From assembly GCF_900176375.1 (NCBI RefSeq), contig NZ_FWYF01000003.1:558001-622000 (forward strand): 64,000 bases of DNA. Reading direction: 5' to 3'. Position 1 is the stretch's first letter, and each line of letters begins with the position of its first letter. The position numbers were made by a program, and so were the translations under genes. This DNA comes from Reichenbachiella faecimaris. Its GTDB lineage: Bacteria; Bacteroidota; Bacteroidia; Cytophagales; Cyclobacteriaceae. Below the pieces are notes generated by a model. The model searched no databases. It saw only the letters and a list, made by a program, of their open reading frames with translations, and was not told where the DNA came from. Below, piece after piece: positions 8,633 through 16,745 of the stretch.

Positions 8633-9014
8633 ACGTTTTGATTAAGAATTCTTGATTAAAGTGCGAATTTAATTATTGATGGGGTATTTAACTAAATAGG
8701 GACGTAATAGGAAAAATTGTGGTTGTTAAGGCTCTTGCACAAGGACTAGCTACTGATGGTTTGTTTATCACAATGCCTGTAAAAGTGGAATTGCTTTGCT
8801 CTCTTGGCAGTGGTTACCGTTTTTCGGTGGAGTTATATAAGACAGCTACAGAATTATTCAATTCATGCGACTTTCAAATCGGCAGTTAGTTGTCAGACGA
8901 ATAGTAGTAGCTCATGCGATGGTTCTACGAGGTCATCTGTCTATTCGCCAGCTTCTGGCTCTAAGTCCATTCGTCAGACAACTTGAATCAGGAATTGGAG
9001 TAAGATTAATAAAT
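8633..9014. other. Gene-poor stretch with an inverted repeat
   Basis: I see no convincing gene here. A GTG-started frame at 8719-8889 would give 56 residues, but it matches nothing I know and runs into the inverted repeat at 8888. This area and the decayed tRNA copy that follows look like remnant DNA beside a tRNA. Confidence 0.5.
8888..8983. repeat. Inverted repeat with 15-bp arms
   Basis: The arms AGTTGTCAGACGAAT (8888-8902) and ATTCGTCAGACAACT (8969-8983) pair at 14 of 15 positions. The 66-bp interior holds a smaller hairpin GCCAG-CTT-CTGGC (8947-8959). It may encode a folded RNA or be a small palindromic element. There is no T-run after it on either strand. Confidence 0.65.
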
Positions 9015-9096
9015 GTGCGCACAACAAGATTCAACCAGGCAGACATACTGCTTCTATGGGATTGCTCCCAGTACTCAAGTCTGTTATGTTGGAATA
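9015..9096 (-). pseudogene. Decayed copy of tRNA-Leu
   Basis: This segment repeats parts of the neighbouring tRNA-Leu gene in the same order. GTGCGCAC (9015-9022) equals the 3' acceptor block; AAGATTCAAC resembles its T-loop; and 9052-9070 matches the variable-arm region 9121-9139 at 17 of 19 bases. About 15 extra bases lie between these blocks, and the 5' half (D-arm, 5' acceptor) is not recognisable. It cannot fold as a tRNA. A local duplication followed by decay is inferred. Confidence 0.65.
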
Positions 9097-9099
9097 AAG

Positions 9100-9183
9100 T
9101 GCGCACGAGAAGATTCGAACTTCCACGGGATTGCTCCCACCAGCCCCTCAAGCTGGCGTGTCTACCAATTTCACCACGTGCGC
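9100..9183 (-). tRNA. tRNA-Leu (anticodon GAG)
   Basis: On the minus strand the acceptor stem GCGCACG pairs with CGTGCGC, followed by discriminator A (plus-strand T at 9100). The anticodon stem is CCAGC/GCTGG around the loop TTGAGGG, giving anticodon GAG. A long class II variable arm (GGGAGCAATCCC) and the T-loop GTTCGAATC fit leucine. CCA is not encoded next to it. A decayed copy lies immediately downstream. Confidence 0.95.
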
Positions 9184-9273
9184 ATTTCTAGTGTGATGAG
9201 CCCAATTGATTTGGGATTGCAAAAATAGAAGGATTGTTGAAAAATCATTACATTCCTTTTTAAAGTTTGAAAA

Positions 9274-10251
9274 CTATTGACTTGTAATCTCCCAAATAGA
9301 ATCAACGAAATATTTATTCGAATCAAACAAATCAGTTTTTACTTTGAATCCTGATTTTTCTGCAAGTGTGTGCAATTGCTTCACAGAGTATTTTCTCGAT
9401 ATCTCTGTATGAATAGGTTCCCACTGGGCGAAGTGAAAGGTGTGCCCATCTATTTCTACTTCTTGTTCTATTTTGCTTAGGAGTGCACTTTTACATTCTC
9501 CAGTCACGGGATCATAGGTCGGGTGATGTTCAAATTGATCTGGATTAAAATTTCCACCAAGTTCTCGATTGATTCGTCTGAGTAAGTTATAATTGAACTC
9601 TGCCGTAATTCCAGTTGGGTCGTTATAGGCCAAAAGAATCTTTCTTGGATTTTTTTTCAAATCTACTCCTATGAAAAATAGATCGCCTGCATTCAATTTT
9701 TCCGCTATTTCTGAAGTGAAAGACAGCGCCTCTTCATTGGTGAAGTTGCCGATATTGGAACCCAAAAATAGGACTACATTTCTTCTCCCATTGTCTTCTT
9801 TGAGTCGGTTCAAGACTTCAAAATAATCGCCTTGAATGCCCTTGAACGACAAATTCGGCATTCCTTTGGTCAATGATTTATTTAACTGATCCAAAGCATT
9901 TTGTGAAATGTCTATAGGTACATAGTCAAATGGAATATCATGACTCAACAGTTCATTTAGTAAGATTTTGGTTTTCAATCCGTCTCCCGCACCAAATTCA
10001 ATAAGATTAAATGGTTCTTTTTCAGGGGAGAATATTTTAGCGATTTCGCACTTGTGAGTTTCAAATATATTGAGTTCGGCATCAGTAAGATAGTATTCAT
10101 CCATGTGCATGATCTGCTGAAAGATGGCATCTCCTTTTTTGTCATAGAAGTATTTGGATGAGATGTGCTTGGTCTCTGACGATAAGCCTTCCAAAACGTC
10201 AGTCAAAAACTGTTTTTGCTTTACTATTTCTTTTTCTAAGGTTTCAAACAT
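9274..10251 (-). CDS. egtD: L-histidine N-alpha-methyltransferase (EgtD-like)
   Basis: 325 residues. The family trimethylates histidine to hercynine with S-adenosylmethionine, the first step of ergothioneine synthesis. Seen: KYFYDKKGDAIFQQI and EYYLTDAELNI near the N-terminus, the SAM motif LIEFGAGDGLKTKILL (about residue 84), the LFLGSNIGNF motif, and a C-terminal histidine-specific part with HFAQWEPIHTEISRKYS. Its start overlaps the end of egtB by 8 bp on the same strand, so the two steps are made from one transcript. Cytoplasmic. Confidence 0.92.
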   Translation of the reverse strand: MFETLEKEIVKQKQFLTDVLEGLSSETKHISSKYFYDKKGDAIFQQIMHMDEYYLTDAELNIFETHKCEIAKIFSPEKEPFNLIEFGAGDGLKTKILLNELLSHDIPFDYVPIDISQNALDQLNKSLTKGMPNLSFKGIQGDYFEVLNRLKEDNGRRNVVLFLGSNIGNFTNEEALSFTSEIAEKLNAGDLFFIGVDLKKNPRKILLAYNDPTGITAEFNYNLLRRINRELGGNFNPDQFEHHPTYDPVTGECKSALLSKIEQEVEIDGHTFHFAQWEPIHTEISRKYSVKQLHTLAEKSGFKVKTDLFDSNKYFVDSIWEITSQ

Positions 10252-11530
10252 ATCGTGCGAGGCGGATTCCTGTGAAATGCCACTTTAAATGAGGATGAAA
10301 AAAATTTCTATAGGACGATCGGATGTGATCTCTTGCAGTAGCAAAAGAGCCACCACGTAATACCATTTGGTTTATCATGAATTTGCCATTGTATTCTCCT
10401 ACTGCTCCTGTTTCAGTTTTAAAATAGGGATAGGGTAGGTAAGCTGAGTTTGTCCATTCCCAAGTGTCTCCGTAAAATTGAAAATGATCTTGTTCTGCAG
10501 TTTGAGTTGAAAGCGACGCATCTTCAATGAAATTCGCCTTTTGATGGATAGAAGGTTCATACCTGTGACAAGCTGCTTCCCATTCAAATTCTGTAGCGAG
10601 CCTCATGCCTCGCCATTGCGCATAAGCTGCTGCTTCATATTGACTAACGTGCGTCACGGGTTCGTGGGGATTTAATTTTTGCAATCCAAAGAAAGTGTAC
10701 TGATACCATTCGCCATCAATTTGATGCCAATGCATAGGAGCTGTTTCTTTATTTTCTTCTACCCATGCCCAGGCTTCCATGTACCAGTATTTGAAATTTT
10801 GATAACCTCCAGCTTCCATGAATTCCAGATATTCTCCATTGGTAATCAAACGATCACCTATTTCGAAATCATGCAAATACACCTGATGTACACCTAATTC
10901 ATTGTCGAAACAAAAACCTTCTTGCTGATGGCCTATTTTGTAGTTTGCTTCTGACATGGGTAAAAACTTAAGTGCTCTGCTTCCTATTGACGGGACAATT
11001 TCTTTTCTGGTGTAAGCAGGGAAAAGTGGGTTGTTTCCCAAAATGTATTTGATGTCGTATACCAAAAGTTCCTGGTGCTGCTGTTCGTGCTGAAGCCCAA
11101 GTTCCAAAAGTTCAGATACTTTAGAAGACACTTCTGTCATCGTATCTAGAAAATGAGCCATTTGCTCGTCTACATAAGCTCTATACTTGTATACTTCTTC
11201 TGTAGTAGGTCTGGTTAGATTTCCTCTATCTGTTCTCAGTACTCGTTTGCCAATACTTTCATAGTAGCTATTAAAAACATAATTGTATTCGGGATGAAAA
11301 ACTTGATACCCTTTGAAATGTTCTTCAAGAATCATCTTTTCAAAAAACCATGTGGTATGACCCAAGTGCCATTTGGGTGGGCTCACATCTACCATGGGCT
11401 GCACGACCATATCCTCTTTTTCGAGAGGAGCACAGAGATGGAGCGATTGATTTCTAACACTCCTGTACTTTTCCTTGAAATAGGACAGTGAAGAGGGAGG
11501 AGATGTCGTTTGGGAACTGGTCGAGATAAT
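10244..11530 (-). CDS. egtB: Ergothioneine sulfoxide synthase EgtB with a non-standard start codon
   Basis: The family joins hercynine to a thiol donor using iron and oxygen. Seen: an N-terminal DinB-like helical domain with SPPKWHLGHTTWFFE and the iron motif HEQQHQE, then a C-terminal formylglycine-enzyme-type domain (GMRLATEFEWEAAC, GDTWEWTNSAY, LRGGSFAT). The first ATG in frame is at 11410, but the conserved N-terminus clearly continues upstream (YRSVRNQSLHLCAPLEKED). The frame stays open to a stop near 11546 with no ATG, GTG or TTG. An ATT at 11530 (428 residues) or a CTG at 11488 (414 residues) are the candidates. I give the longer one; the exact start is uncertain. Confidence 0.85.
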   Translation of the reverse strand: MISTSSQTTSPPSSLSYFKEKYRSVRNQSLHLCAPLEKEDMVVQPMVDVSPPKWHLGHTTWFFEKMILEEHFKGYQVFHPEYNYVFNSYYESIGKRVLRTDRGNLTRPTTEEVYKYRAYVDEQMAHFLDTMTEVSSKVSELLELGLQHEQQHQELLVYDIKYILGNNPLFPAYTRKEIVPSIGSRALKFLPMSEANYKIGHQQEGFCFDNELGVHQVYLHDFEIGDRLITNGEYLEFMEAGGYQNFKYWYMEAWAWVEENKETAPMHWHQIDGEWYQYTFFGLQKLNPHEPVTHVSQYEAAAYAQWRGMRLATEFEWEAACHRYEPSIHQKANFIEDASLSTQTAEQDHFQFYGDTWEWTNSAYLPYPYFKTETGAVGEYNGKFMINQMVLRGGSFATARDHIRSSYRNFFHPHLKWHFTGIRLARYV

Positions 11531-11609
11531 ACTTTGAGTTAATAGTTAACTTAAATTTAAAATTTCTTACGCACATATAGTACGAAAGTTGAACTATTTG
11601 GATTTCAGT

Positions 11610-12614
11610 TCAGTCAATCGTGCCACCTTCCAATGTTTTCAAAAATGCCTTTAATGCATTTTTATCCACATCTGAAAATTCAATATGGGTAACAAGTATA
11701 TCTTGATTTTGGTTCTTTAAATCCAAATTTTGATAATGATTGAGCACCTCATCCAAATCTTCAAATCGTCCATCATGCATATAGGGAGCGGTTCGTGAAA
11801 GATTGCGTAGAGAGGGTGTTTTATATTTTCCTAAATCTATTGAATCTCTAGTAATACGAAATCGACCAGTTGTCAAATATAGATGATGAGCCGTGTATTT
11901 TTGGCTAATTCCATTGTGATGAAAACCATTGTCTGTAAAAAGTGGAGGGGGGTGGCAAGAGGCACAGTTTTTAACAAAAACGTTGTGTCCATGCAATTGA
12001 CGGTCTGAAAATTGAGACAACCCTAGCTGAACGCTGTCATACCTTGAATCATAAGAGACCAAAGTTCGCATATATTGGGCGAGTGCACGGCTGATGTAGG
12101 CAGACGAAATAGAATCAACATCAAAGGCTTGTTTGAATGCTGAGGTATAAGTTTTATCCTGGTTGAGCCCTAGGCAAAGTTCTTCTAAATCAACTCCCAT
12201 TTCGTCTGGACTACTTAGAGCAGCAAAGGACAAAGACTCCAGGTTTTTTACTCCTCCATCCCAAAAGAAGCTTTCCGCCCAGGCCATGTTGAAAAGTGGA
12301 GGAGTATTCCTTTTGAGGAATCGACCGCTATGACCTGAGCTGAAGGGCTTGTTGTCAGAAAAGGCCAACTCAGGTTGGTGGCAACTGGCGCAGGAAATTT
12401 GATTGTTTGCTGATAATGTGGTATCAAAAAACAGCCTTCGGCCTAATGCAATGCCTTCTTGCGTTAACTCATTTCTGTTGGGGGAAGGGATCGGTTTTGG
12501 AAAATGGGATGGGGAGTTTATTTGTAATTTATTTGTCGAATTTGAGTTAGTATTACAACCCCATAATACAGAGGACAGAACTATAAATAATATGAGAAGA
12601 AATCTTTTCAGCAG
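11610..12614 (-). CDS. Diheme cytochrome c peroxidase / MbnH-like lipoprotein, probable CTG start
   Basis: Two CxxCH heme sites are visible (CASCHQPELAF and CASCHPPPLF), plus TPSLRNLSRTAPYMHDGRF, typical of the MauG/CcpA/MbnH superfamily. The first standard start (TTG at 12368) would remove the first heme site. Reading upstream in frame adds GIALGRRLFFDTTLSANNQ and a lipoprotein signal ending LSSVLWGC. The only sensible start is a CTG pair at 12612-12614, giving about 334 residues. MbnH enzymes oxidise a Trp of MbnP. It is divergent (59-bp gap) from a second such gene and close to an MbnP gene, so a role in copper handling is inferred. Confidence 0.78.
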   Translation of the reverse strand: MLKRFLLILFIVLSSVLWGCNTNSNSTNKLQINSPSHFPKPIPSPNRNELTQEGIALGRRLFFDTTLSANNQISCASCHQPELAFSDNKPFSSGHSGRFLKRNTPPLFNMAWAESFFWDGGVKNLESLSFAALSSPDEMGVDLEELCLGLNQDKTYTSAFKQAFDVDSISSAYISRALAQYMRTLVSYDSRYDSVQLGLSQFSDRQLHGHNVFVKNCASCHPPPLFTDNGFHHNGISQKYTAHHLYLTTGRFRITRDSIDLGKYKTPSLRNLSRTAPYMHDGRFEDLDEVLNHYQNLDLKNQNQDILVTHIEFSDVDKNALKAFLKTLEGGTID

Positions 12615-12673
12615 TTTGTCTTTTGAACTTGAGGATTAAGATAGTGAAATTATAAAATTAGTGTGTTGAGTAA

Positions 12674-13783
12674 GTGATGATTTTGAGGTTTGGAATACTA
12701 TTGATAGGGTTGAATTTGCTGTTGTCGTGCTCGGAAGACACGCAGATAAACAAGCCTACGCCTTATGAATTTATACCTCCTGAATTTTTCGGAGATAGGT
12801 ATGAAATTCCAGCAGATAATTCATTTACAGTGGAAGGTATTGCTCTAGGTCGAAATCTATTTTATGAAAAGCAGCTTTCGCGCAACAGTCAAGTTTCGTG
12901 TGGCTCATGTCATCAGCAGTCTAAGGCTTTTACAGATGGTGCTAAATTTAGTATTGGCTTGAACGGAGAATTGACTGGTAGAAGTTCTATGTCTCTTGTG
13001 AATTTGCTTTGGCAGACTAAATTTTTCTGGGACGGGCGGGTGCAAAGCTTGGAAGAGCAAGCACTACAACCCATACAGGATCACATTGAAATGGATTTGA
13101 CATTGGAAGAGGCTGTAGAGCGACTATCTGATTCTGACGTCTATCCCCAACAATTCTTGGAGGCTTTCGAAACGGAGGAAATTACTTCGGACTTAATCGC
13201 AAAAGCACTAGGGCAGTTTATGAGAACTTTGGTTTCGTCTAATTCGAAATACGATCAACATTTGCAAGGGGAAGATGTGCTGACCGACCAAGAGAAGTTG
13301 GGAATGGATTTATTTTTCACACATCCTGAACCAAATACGGGGTTGAGAGGTGGGAATTGTGGAGATTGTCACTTGAATATTTTGACTGCGGGAAATAGAG
13401 AAGGGTATCAGGGATTTCATAACAATGGAATAGATTCAGAAGAAAGTTTGGAAGACGGGCTGATGATTGTTACTGGAAAAGCGACTGATAAGGGCAAATT
13501 TAAAGCACCAAGCTTAAGAAATATTGCGCTGACAGCACCATATATGCATGATGGACGAATGGCTACTTTGGAAGAGGTTTTAGACCATTACAATGAAAAC
13601 ATCCAAACAAGCACAACCCTCGATGTACTGATCACAAACGCAACTAATAATCCCGAAAGTGTGTTACCAGTAATGCTGGGTTTGACTGAAGAAGAAAAAC
13701 AGGCGATTATCGCTTTTTTACATACTTTAACTGACGAGATTTTTATAAATGATGAAGCATTTTCTGACCCTTTCGAAAATTAG
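12674..13783 (+). CDS. Diheme cytochrome c peroxidase / MbnH-like lipoprotein
   Basis: 369 residues. The lipoprotein signal ends LNLLLSC, so outer-membrane or periplasmic anchoring is expected. Heme sites are CGSCH (about residue 75) and CGDCH (about residue 233). KFFWDGRVQSLEEQ and APSLRNIALTAPYMHDGR match the MauG/MbnH superfamily. Start is GTG 12674 or ATG 12677. Its 3' end overlaps the MbnP-family gene by 35 bp, which argues that the peroxidase acts on that protein. It is a diverged paralogue of the gene at 11610-12614. Confidence 0.88.
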   Translation: MMILRFGILLIGLNLLLSCSEDTQINKPTPYEFIPPEFFGDRYEIPADNSFTVEGIALGRNLFYEKQLSRNSQVSCGSCHQQSKAFTDGAKFSIGLNGELTGRSSMSLVNLLWQTKFFWDGRVQSLEEQALQPIQDHIEMDLTLEEAVERLSDSDVYPQQFLEAFETEEITSDLIAKALGQFMRTLVSSNSKYDQHLQGEDVLTDQEKLGMDLFFTHPEPNTGLRGGNCGDCHLNILTAGNREGYQGFHNNGIDSEESLEDGLMIVTGKATDKGKFKAPSLRNIALTAPYMHDGRMATLEEVLDHYNENIQTSTTLDVLITNATNNPESVLPVMLGLTEEEKQAIIAFLHTLTDEIFINDEAFSDPFEN

Positions 13784-14489
13784 CGTTTTTCTGAGTGTGG
13801 CACTGGTTTTAGGTGCATGTTCTAGTGATAACAATACTGAGGAGACAAAGACAGTTACCTTCAGTTTTGAAGTGCAAGCAGACGATCAACCACTTGTTTT
13901 TGATGACAAAAAGTATCTCACCCCTTTAAATCAATTGATTTCGTTTGAACGAATCAATATTTATGTGAGCAATGTTCAATTGAAAGGATCTAGTTCGGGA
14001 GACCTATTCATTGAGACTGATAGCTACCACTTGATTAGTTTTGATGCTGAAAATGGCACCGCGAACTTTGAAATAACGAATGTTCCAGCTACTCTCAAAG
14101 TACATGAAATTATCTTAAGTATAGGTGTGGATACGGATGCTAATACCTCGATCGATCATGTAGGCGATTTGGATCCTACCAATGGCATGGCGTGGGACTG
14201 GAATACAGGGTATAAGTTTTTGTCCTTAGAAGGGCGGTATTTTGACGGAGACGAACCGCTAGGCGAGGAAATAAAAATGCACATTGGTACAGATAAAAAT
14301 TATTATAGTAGAATTTTTAATGTTGGAGAACCAGTGAATTTGAAAGAAAAGGACACATTCCATTTTTTAGTAGATGGAAAAGCGCCATTTGAACATATTG
14401 ATTTATCTGAGGGGACAGTCTTCATGAATGATGAGCGGGGGGATGAAGTGGCTCAAAATTATAGGGATGGGTTGATCATACTTCAATAA
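13749..14489 (+). CDS. MbnP-family copper-binding-type lipoprotein
   Basis: 246 residues. The signal ends VALVLGAC (lipobox). The family signature is plain: GVDTDANTSIDHVGDLDPTNGMAWDWNTGYKF followed by SLEGRYF, and HFLVDG later. In methanotrophs MbnP binds copper through kynurenine made from a Trp by its partner MbnH; the Trp-rich MAWDW segment is present here. The gene overlaps the upstream diheme peroxidase gene by 35 bp, and a second diheme gene lies divergent just beyond. Periplasmic or outer-membrane copper binding is inferred from the family. Confidence 0.85.
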   Translation: MMKHFLTLSKISVFLSVALVLGACSSDNNTEETKTVTFSFEVQADDQPLVFDDKKYLTPLNQLISFERINIYVSNVQLKGSSSGDLFIETDSYHLISFDAENGTANFEITNVPATLKVHEIILSIGVDTDANTSIDHVGDLDPTNGMAWDWNTGYKFLSLEGRYFDGDEPLGEEIKMHIGTDKNYYSRIFNVGEPVNLKEKDTFHFLVDGKAPFEHIDLSEGTVFMNDERGDEVAQNYRDGLIILQ

Positions 14490-14560
14490 AAAATAAATCT
14501 GCGCTTATTTTCTTCACTATTCCACTAGCTTTATTTCCATAATCCAATTGGGAGTAATTA

Positions 14561-16087
14561 ATGGAAATTGAAAACATAGAATTGACCTATTTGACCCTTG
14601 GGGACTACAAGGAGTTGAAAAAGGCCATGATAGAGGCTTACAGCAGTATTCAAGACGCATACTGGAAGGCAGACGAAATCAAATCCCTGATAGATAAATT
14701 CCCAGACGGACAGGTCGTGATCAAAGTCAATGGCCAGCTGGCTGGATGTGCTTTGTCTATTATTGTGAAATACAACCAGTTCGACGAACATCATACTTAC
14801 AAGGAAATCACGGGCAATTACACGTTCGACACACATACAGATCATGGAGATGTGCTATATGGCATAGATGTTTTTATCAAATCTGAATTCAGGGGATTAC
14901 GTTTGGGCAGGCGCTTATATGATTATCGAAAGGAGTTATGTGAGCGCATGAATCTGCGGATGATTGCATTTGGTGGACGAATTCCAAATTATCACAAATA
15001 TGCTAAGGAGGTGTCTCCAAAGGAGTATATAGAAAGGGTAAAACGAAAAGAGATTGATGATCCAGTTTTGAATTTTCAGATATCTAATGATTTTCATCCA
15101 TCAAAAGTGCTCACTGGTTATTTAGAAGGGGATGATGCCTCTAGTGAATATGCTGTGCTCTTAGAGTGGGACAATATCTATTACCAAAAGCCAACTAAAA
15201 AAGCTGAAACCAAAAAGAAAATTGTTCGGCTAGGCTTAGTGCAATGGCAGATGCGCTTGTACAAAGGTATGGAAGAGTTGATGCAGCAAGCGGAATATTT
15301 TGTAGATGCCGTGTCTGGGTATCGTTGCGATTTTGCTTTGTTTCCTGAGTTTTTTAATGCGCCGCTCATGGCGGAAAACAATCACTTGTCTGAACCTGAT
15401 GCCATTCGTGAGTTGGCAACTCATACAGATGAAATTGTTAGGCGGTTTTCGGAACTGGCTATCTCTTATAATATCAATATTATCACAGGTAGCATGCCTG
15501 AAATCAAGGATGATTTACTTTATAATGTAGGCTATTTATGCAGAAGGGATGGTACTACCGAGCGTTACGAAAAAATACATGTGACTCCAGATGAGTCTAA
15601 AGTGTGGGGCATGCAAGGTGGTCACAAGATCAAAGCATTTGATACGGACTGTGGCAAGATCGGTGTGCTGATTTGTTATGACTCGGAGTTTCCAGAATTG
15701 AGCCGTTTGCTGGCTGATGAGGGTATGGATATCCTGTTTGTACCTTTTTTGACAGACACACAAAATGGCTACTCTAGAGTAAGAAACTGCTCTCAAGCCA
15801 GAGCTATTGAGAACGAATGCTATGTGGCCATTGCGGGTAGTGTAGGCAATCTTCCAAAAGTTCATAACATGGATATTCAGTTTGCCCAATCCATGGTATT
15901 CACGCCCTGCGATTTTTCCTTTCCAGCTAATGGAATCAAAGCAGAAGCAACTCCAAATACTGAGATGATTTTGATCGCTGATGTGGATATTGATTTGCTA
16001 AGAGAGTTGAACCAATTCGGTAGTGTGCAGAATCTTAGAGATAGAAGAAAGGACCTTTTTGATGTGAAAAAGAAAACAAATCAATGA
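14561..16087 (+). CDS. GNAT acetyltransferase - nitrilase-superfamily amidohydrolase fusion
   Basis: 508 residues in two parts. Residues 1-205 form a GNAT domain with the acetyl-CoA loop RGLRLGRRLYDY. Residues 220-500 form a carbon-nitrogen hydrolase with a complete triad: Glu263 (FPEFF), Lys338 (YEKIHVTPDE) and Cys372 (LICYDSEFPELSR). The nitrilase part should cleave a C-N bond of an amide; the GNAT part may acylate an amine. The substrate is unknown. This fusion recurs in bacteria, but I know of no assigned pathway. It stands alone, 71 bp after the MbnP gene. Confidence 0.88.
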   Translation: MEIENIELTYLTLGDYKELKKAMIEAYSSIQDAYWKADEIKSLIDKFPDGQVVIKVNGQLAGCALSIIVKYNQFDEHHTYKEITGNYTFDTHTDHGDVLYGIDVFIKSEFRGLRLGRRLYDYRKELCERMNLRMIAFGGRIPNYHKYAKEVSPKEYIERVKRKEIDDPVLNFQISNDFHPSKVLTGYLEGDDASSEYAVLLEWDNIYYQKPTKKAETKKKIVRLGLVQWQMRLYKGMEELMQQAEYFVDAVSGYRCDFALFPEFFNAPLMAENNHLSEPDAIRELATHTDEIVRRFSELAISYNINIITGSMPEIKDDLLYNVGYLCRRDGTTERYEKIHVTPDESKVWGMQGGHKIKAFDTDCGKIGVLICYDSEFPELSRLLADEGMDILFVPFLTDTQNGYSRVRNCSQARAIENECYVAIAGSVGNLPKVHNMDIQFAQSMVFTPCDFSFPANGIKAEATPNTEMILIADVDIDLLRELNQFGSVQNLRDRRKDLFDVKKKTNQ

Positions 16088-16126
16088 GTGGATGCGCAAA
16101 AGTATCTTCTAATTGATACAATCCTC

Positions 16127-16134
16127 TATATTTG
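16127..16134 (+). promoter_or_regulatory. Bacteroidota-type -7 box
   Basis: TATATTTG fits TAnnTTTG, 33 bp before the start of the small lipoprotein gene. No TTG is found at the usual -33 spacing, so this is a partial match only. Confidence 0.35.
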
Positions 16135-16167
16135 GATTTAGTCATTTATTAACCCAACAAACAAACT

Positions 16168-16590
16168 ATGAAAAAATATATCATACCACTGCTTATTCTA
16201 GCCTCTTGTAATGCTCCAAAAGTTACAGGAAATGCTGTGAATCAGTCAGATTATAAGAAGGCCGTTGAAAAGAAACTAGGTACACCAGTAACTTATGAGG
16301 CCAATGAGTCAAATACGCGTGTGTTGTGCATTTATGAATCAGAGAAAAAGCCAGAACAGCCTAGAAATACGGTTTCCTTTTTAGTGTATGATATGGAAAA
16401 GTCCGAAATAGTATATGAATCAAGCGTTGATGGAGGTTCTGTGTCTTGGTATGATGAGGATAGGATTGAAATTTTTTCTACTCCAGGGTATGTGAGATCT
16501 GATCAAACAAATGATGATTTTGCAAAGATTCATGATCTTACGAATGGCAAAACCGTTCCAAAGAAGGAGTATCTAAAAGGGTCAGAATGA
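16168..16590 (+). CDS. Small lipoprotein of unknown function
   Basis: 140 residues. A lipoprotein signal MKKYIIPLLILASCN gives Cys14 as the likely lipidated residue. The rest is polar, with repeated strand-like segments (TRVLCIYESE, NTVSFLVYDMEKSEIVYES, DRIEIFSTPGYVRS). No family recognised. It ends convergently with the large T9SS gene, with a shared terminator between. Confidence 0.7.
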   Translation: MKKYIIPLLILASCNAPKVTGNAVNQSDYKKAVEKKLGTPVTYEANESNTRVLCIYESEKKPEQPRNTVSFLVYDMEKSEIVYESSVDGGSVSWYDEDRIEIFSTPGYVRSDQTNDDFAKIHDLTNGKTVPKKEYLKGSE

Positions 16591-16690
16591 ATTATTTGAA
16601 TTCTCGAAGTCAAATTATTGTGGTATAGAGAAGTAAGAATCCTCAGATTATATACTAAAAGTATTTTCAGGACAAGACGGGACAATTAAA

Positions 16691-16722
16691 AAAGGCAATC
16701 CTTGAGAGGGATTGCCTTTTTT
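16691..16722. terminator. Bidirectional intrinsic terminator
   Basis: Perfect 11-bp stem (16691-16701 with 16709-16719), 7-nt loop. It has a T-run after it on the plus strand and an A-run before it, so it can serve both convergent genes. Confidence 0.85.
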
Positions 16723-16745
16723 ATGTGTTGTGGGTTAGTGATTGC

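Noticed and set aside
8719-8889. GTG-started 56-residue open frame in the gap before tRNA-Leu
   Set aside because: No recognisable family, its stop lies inside the inverted repeat, and the area looks like remnant DNA; kept only as a note.
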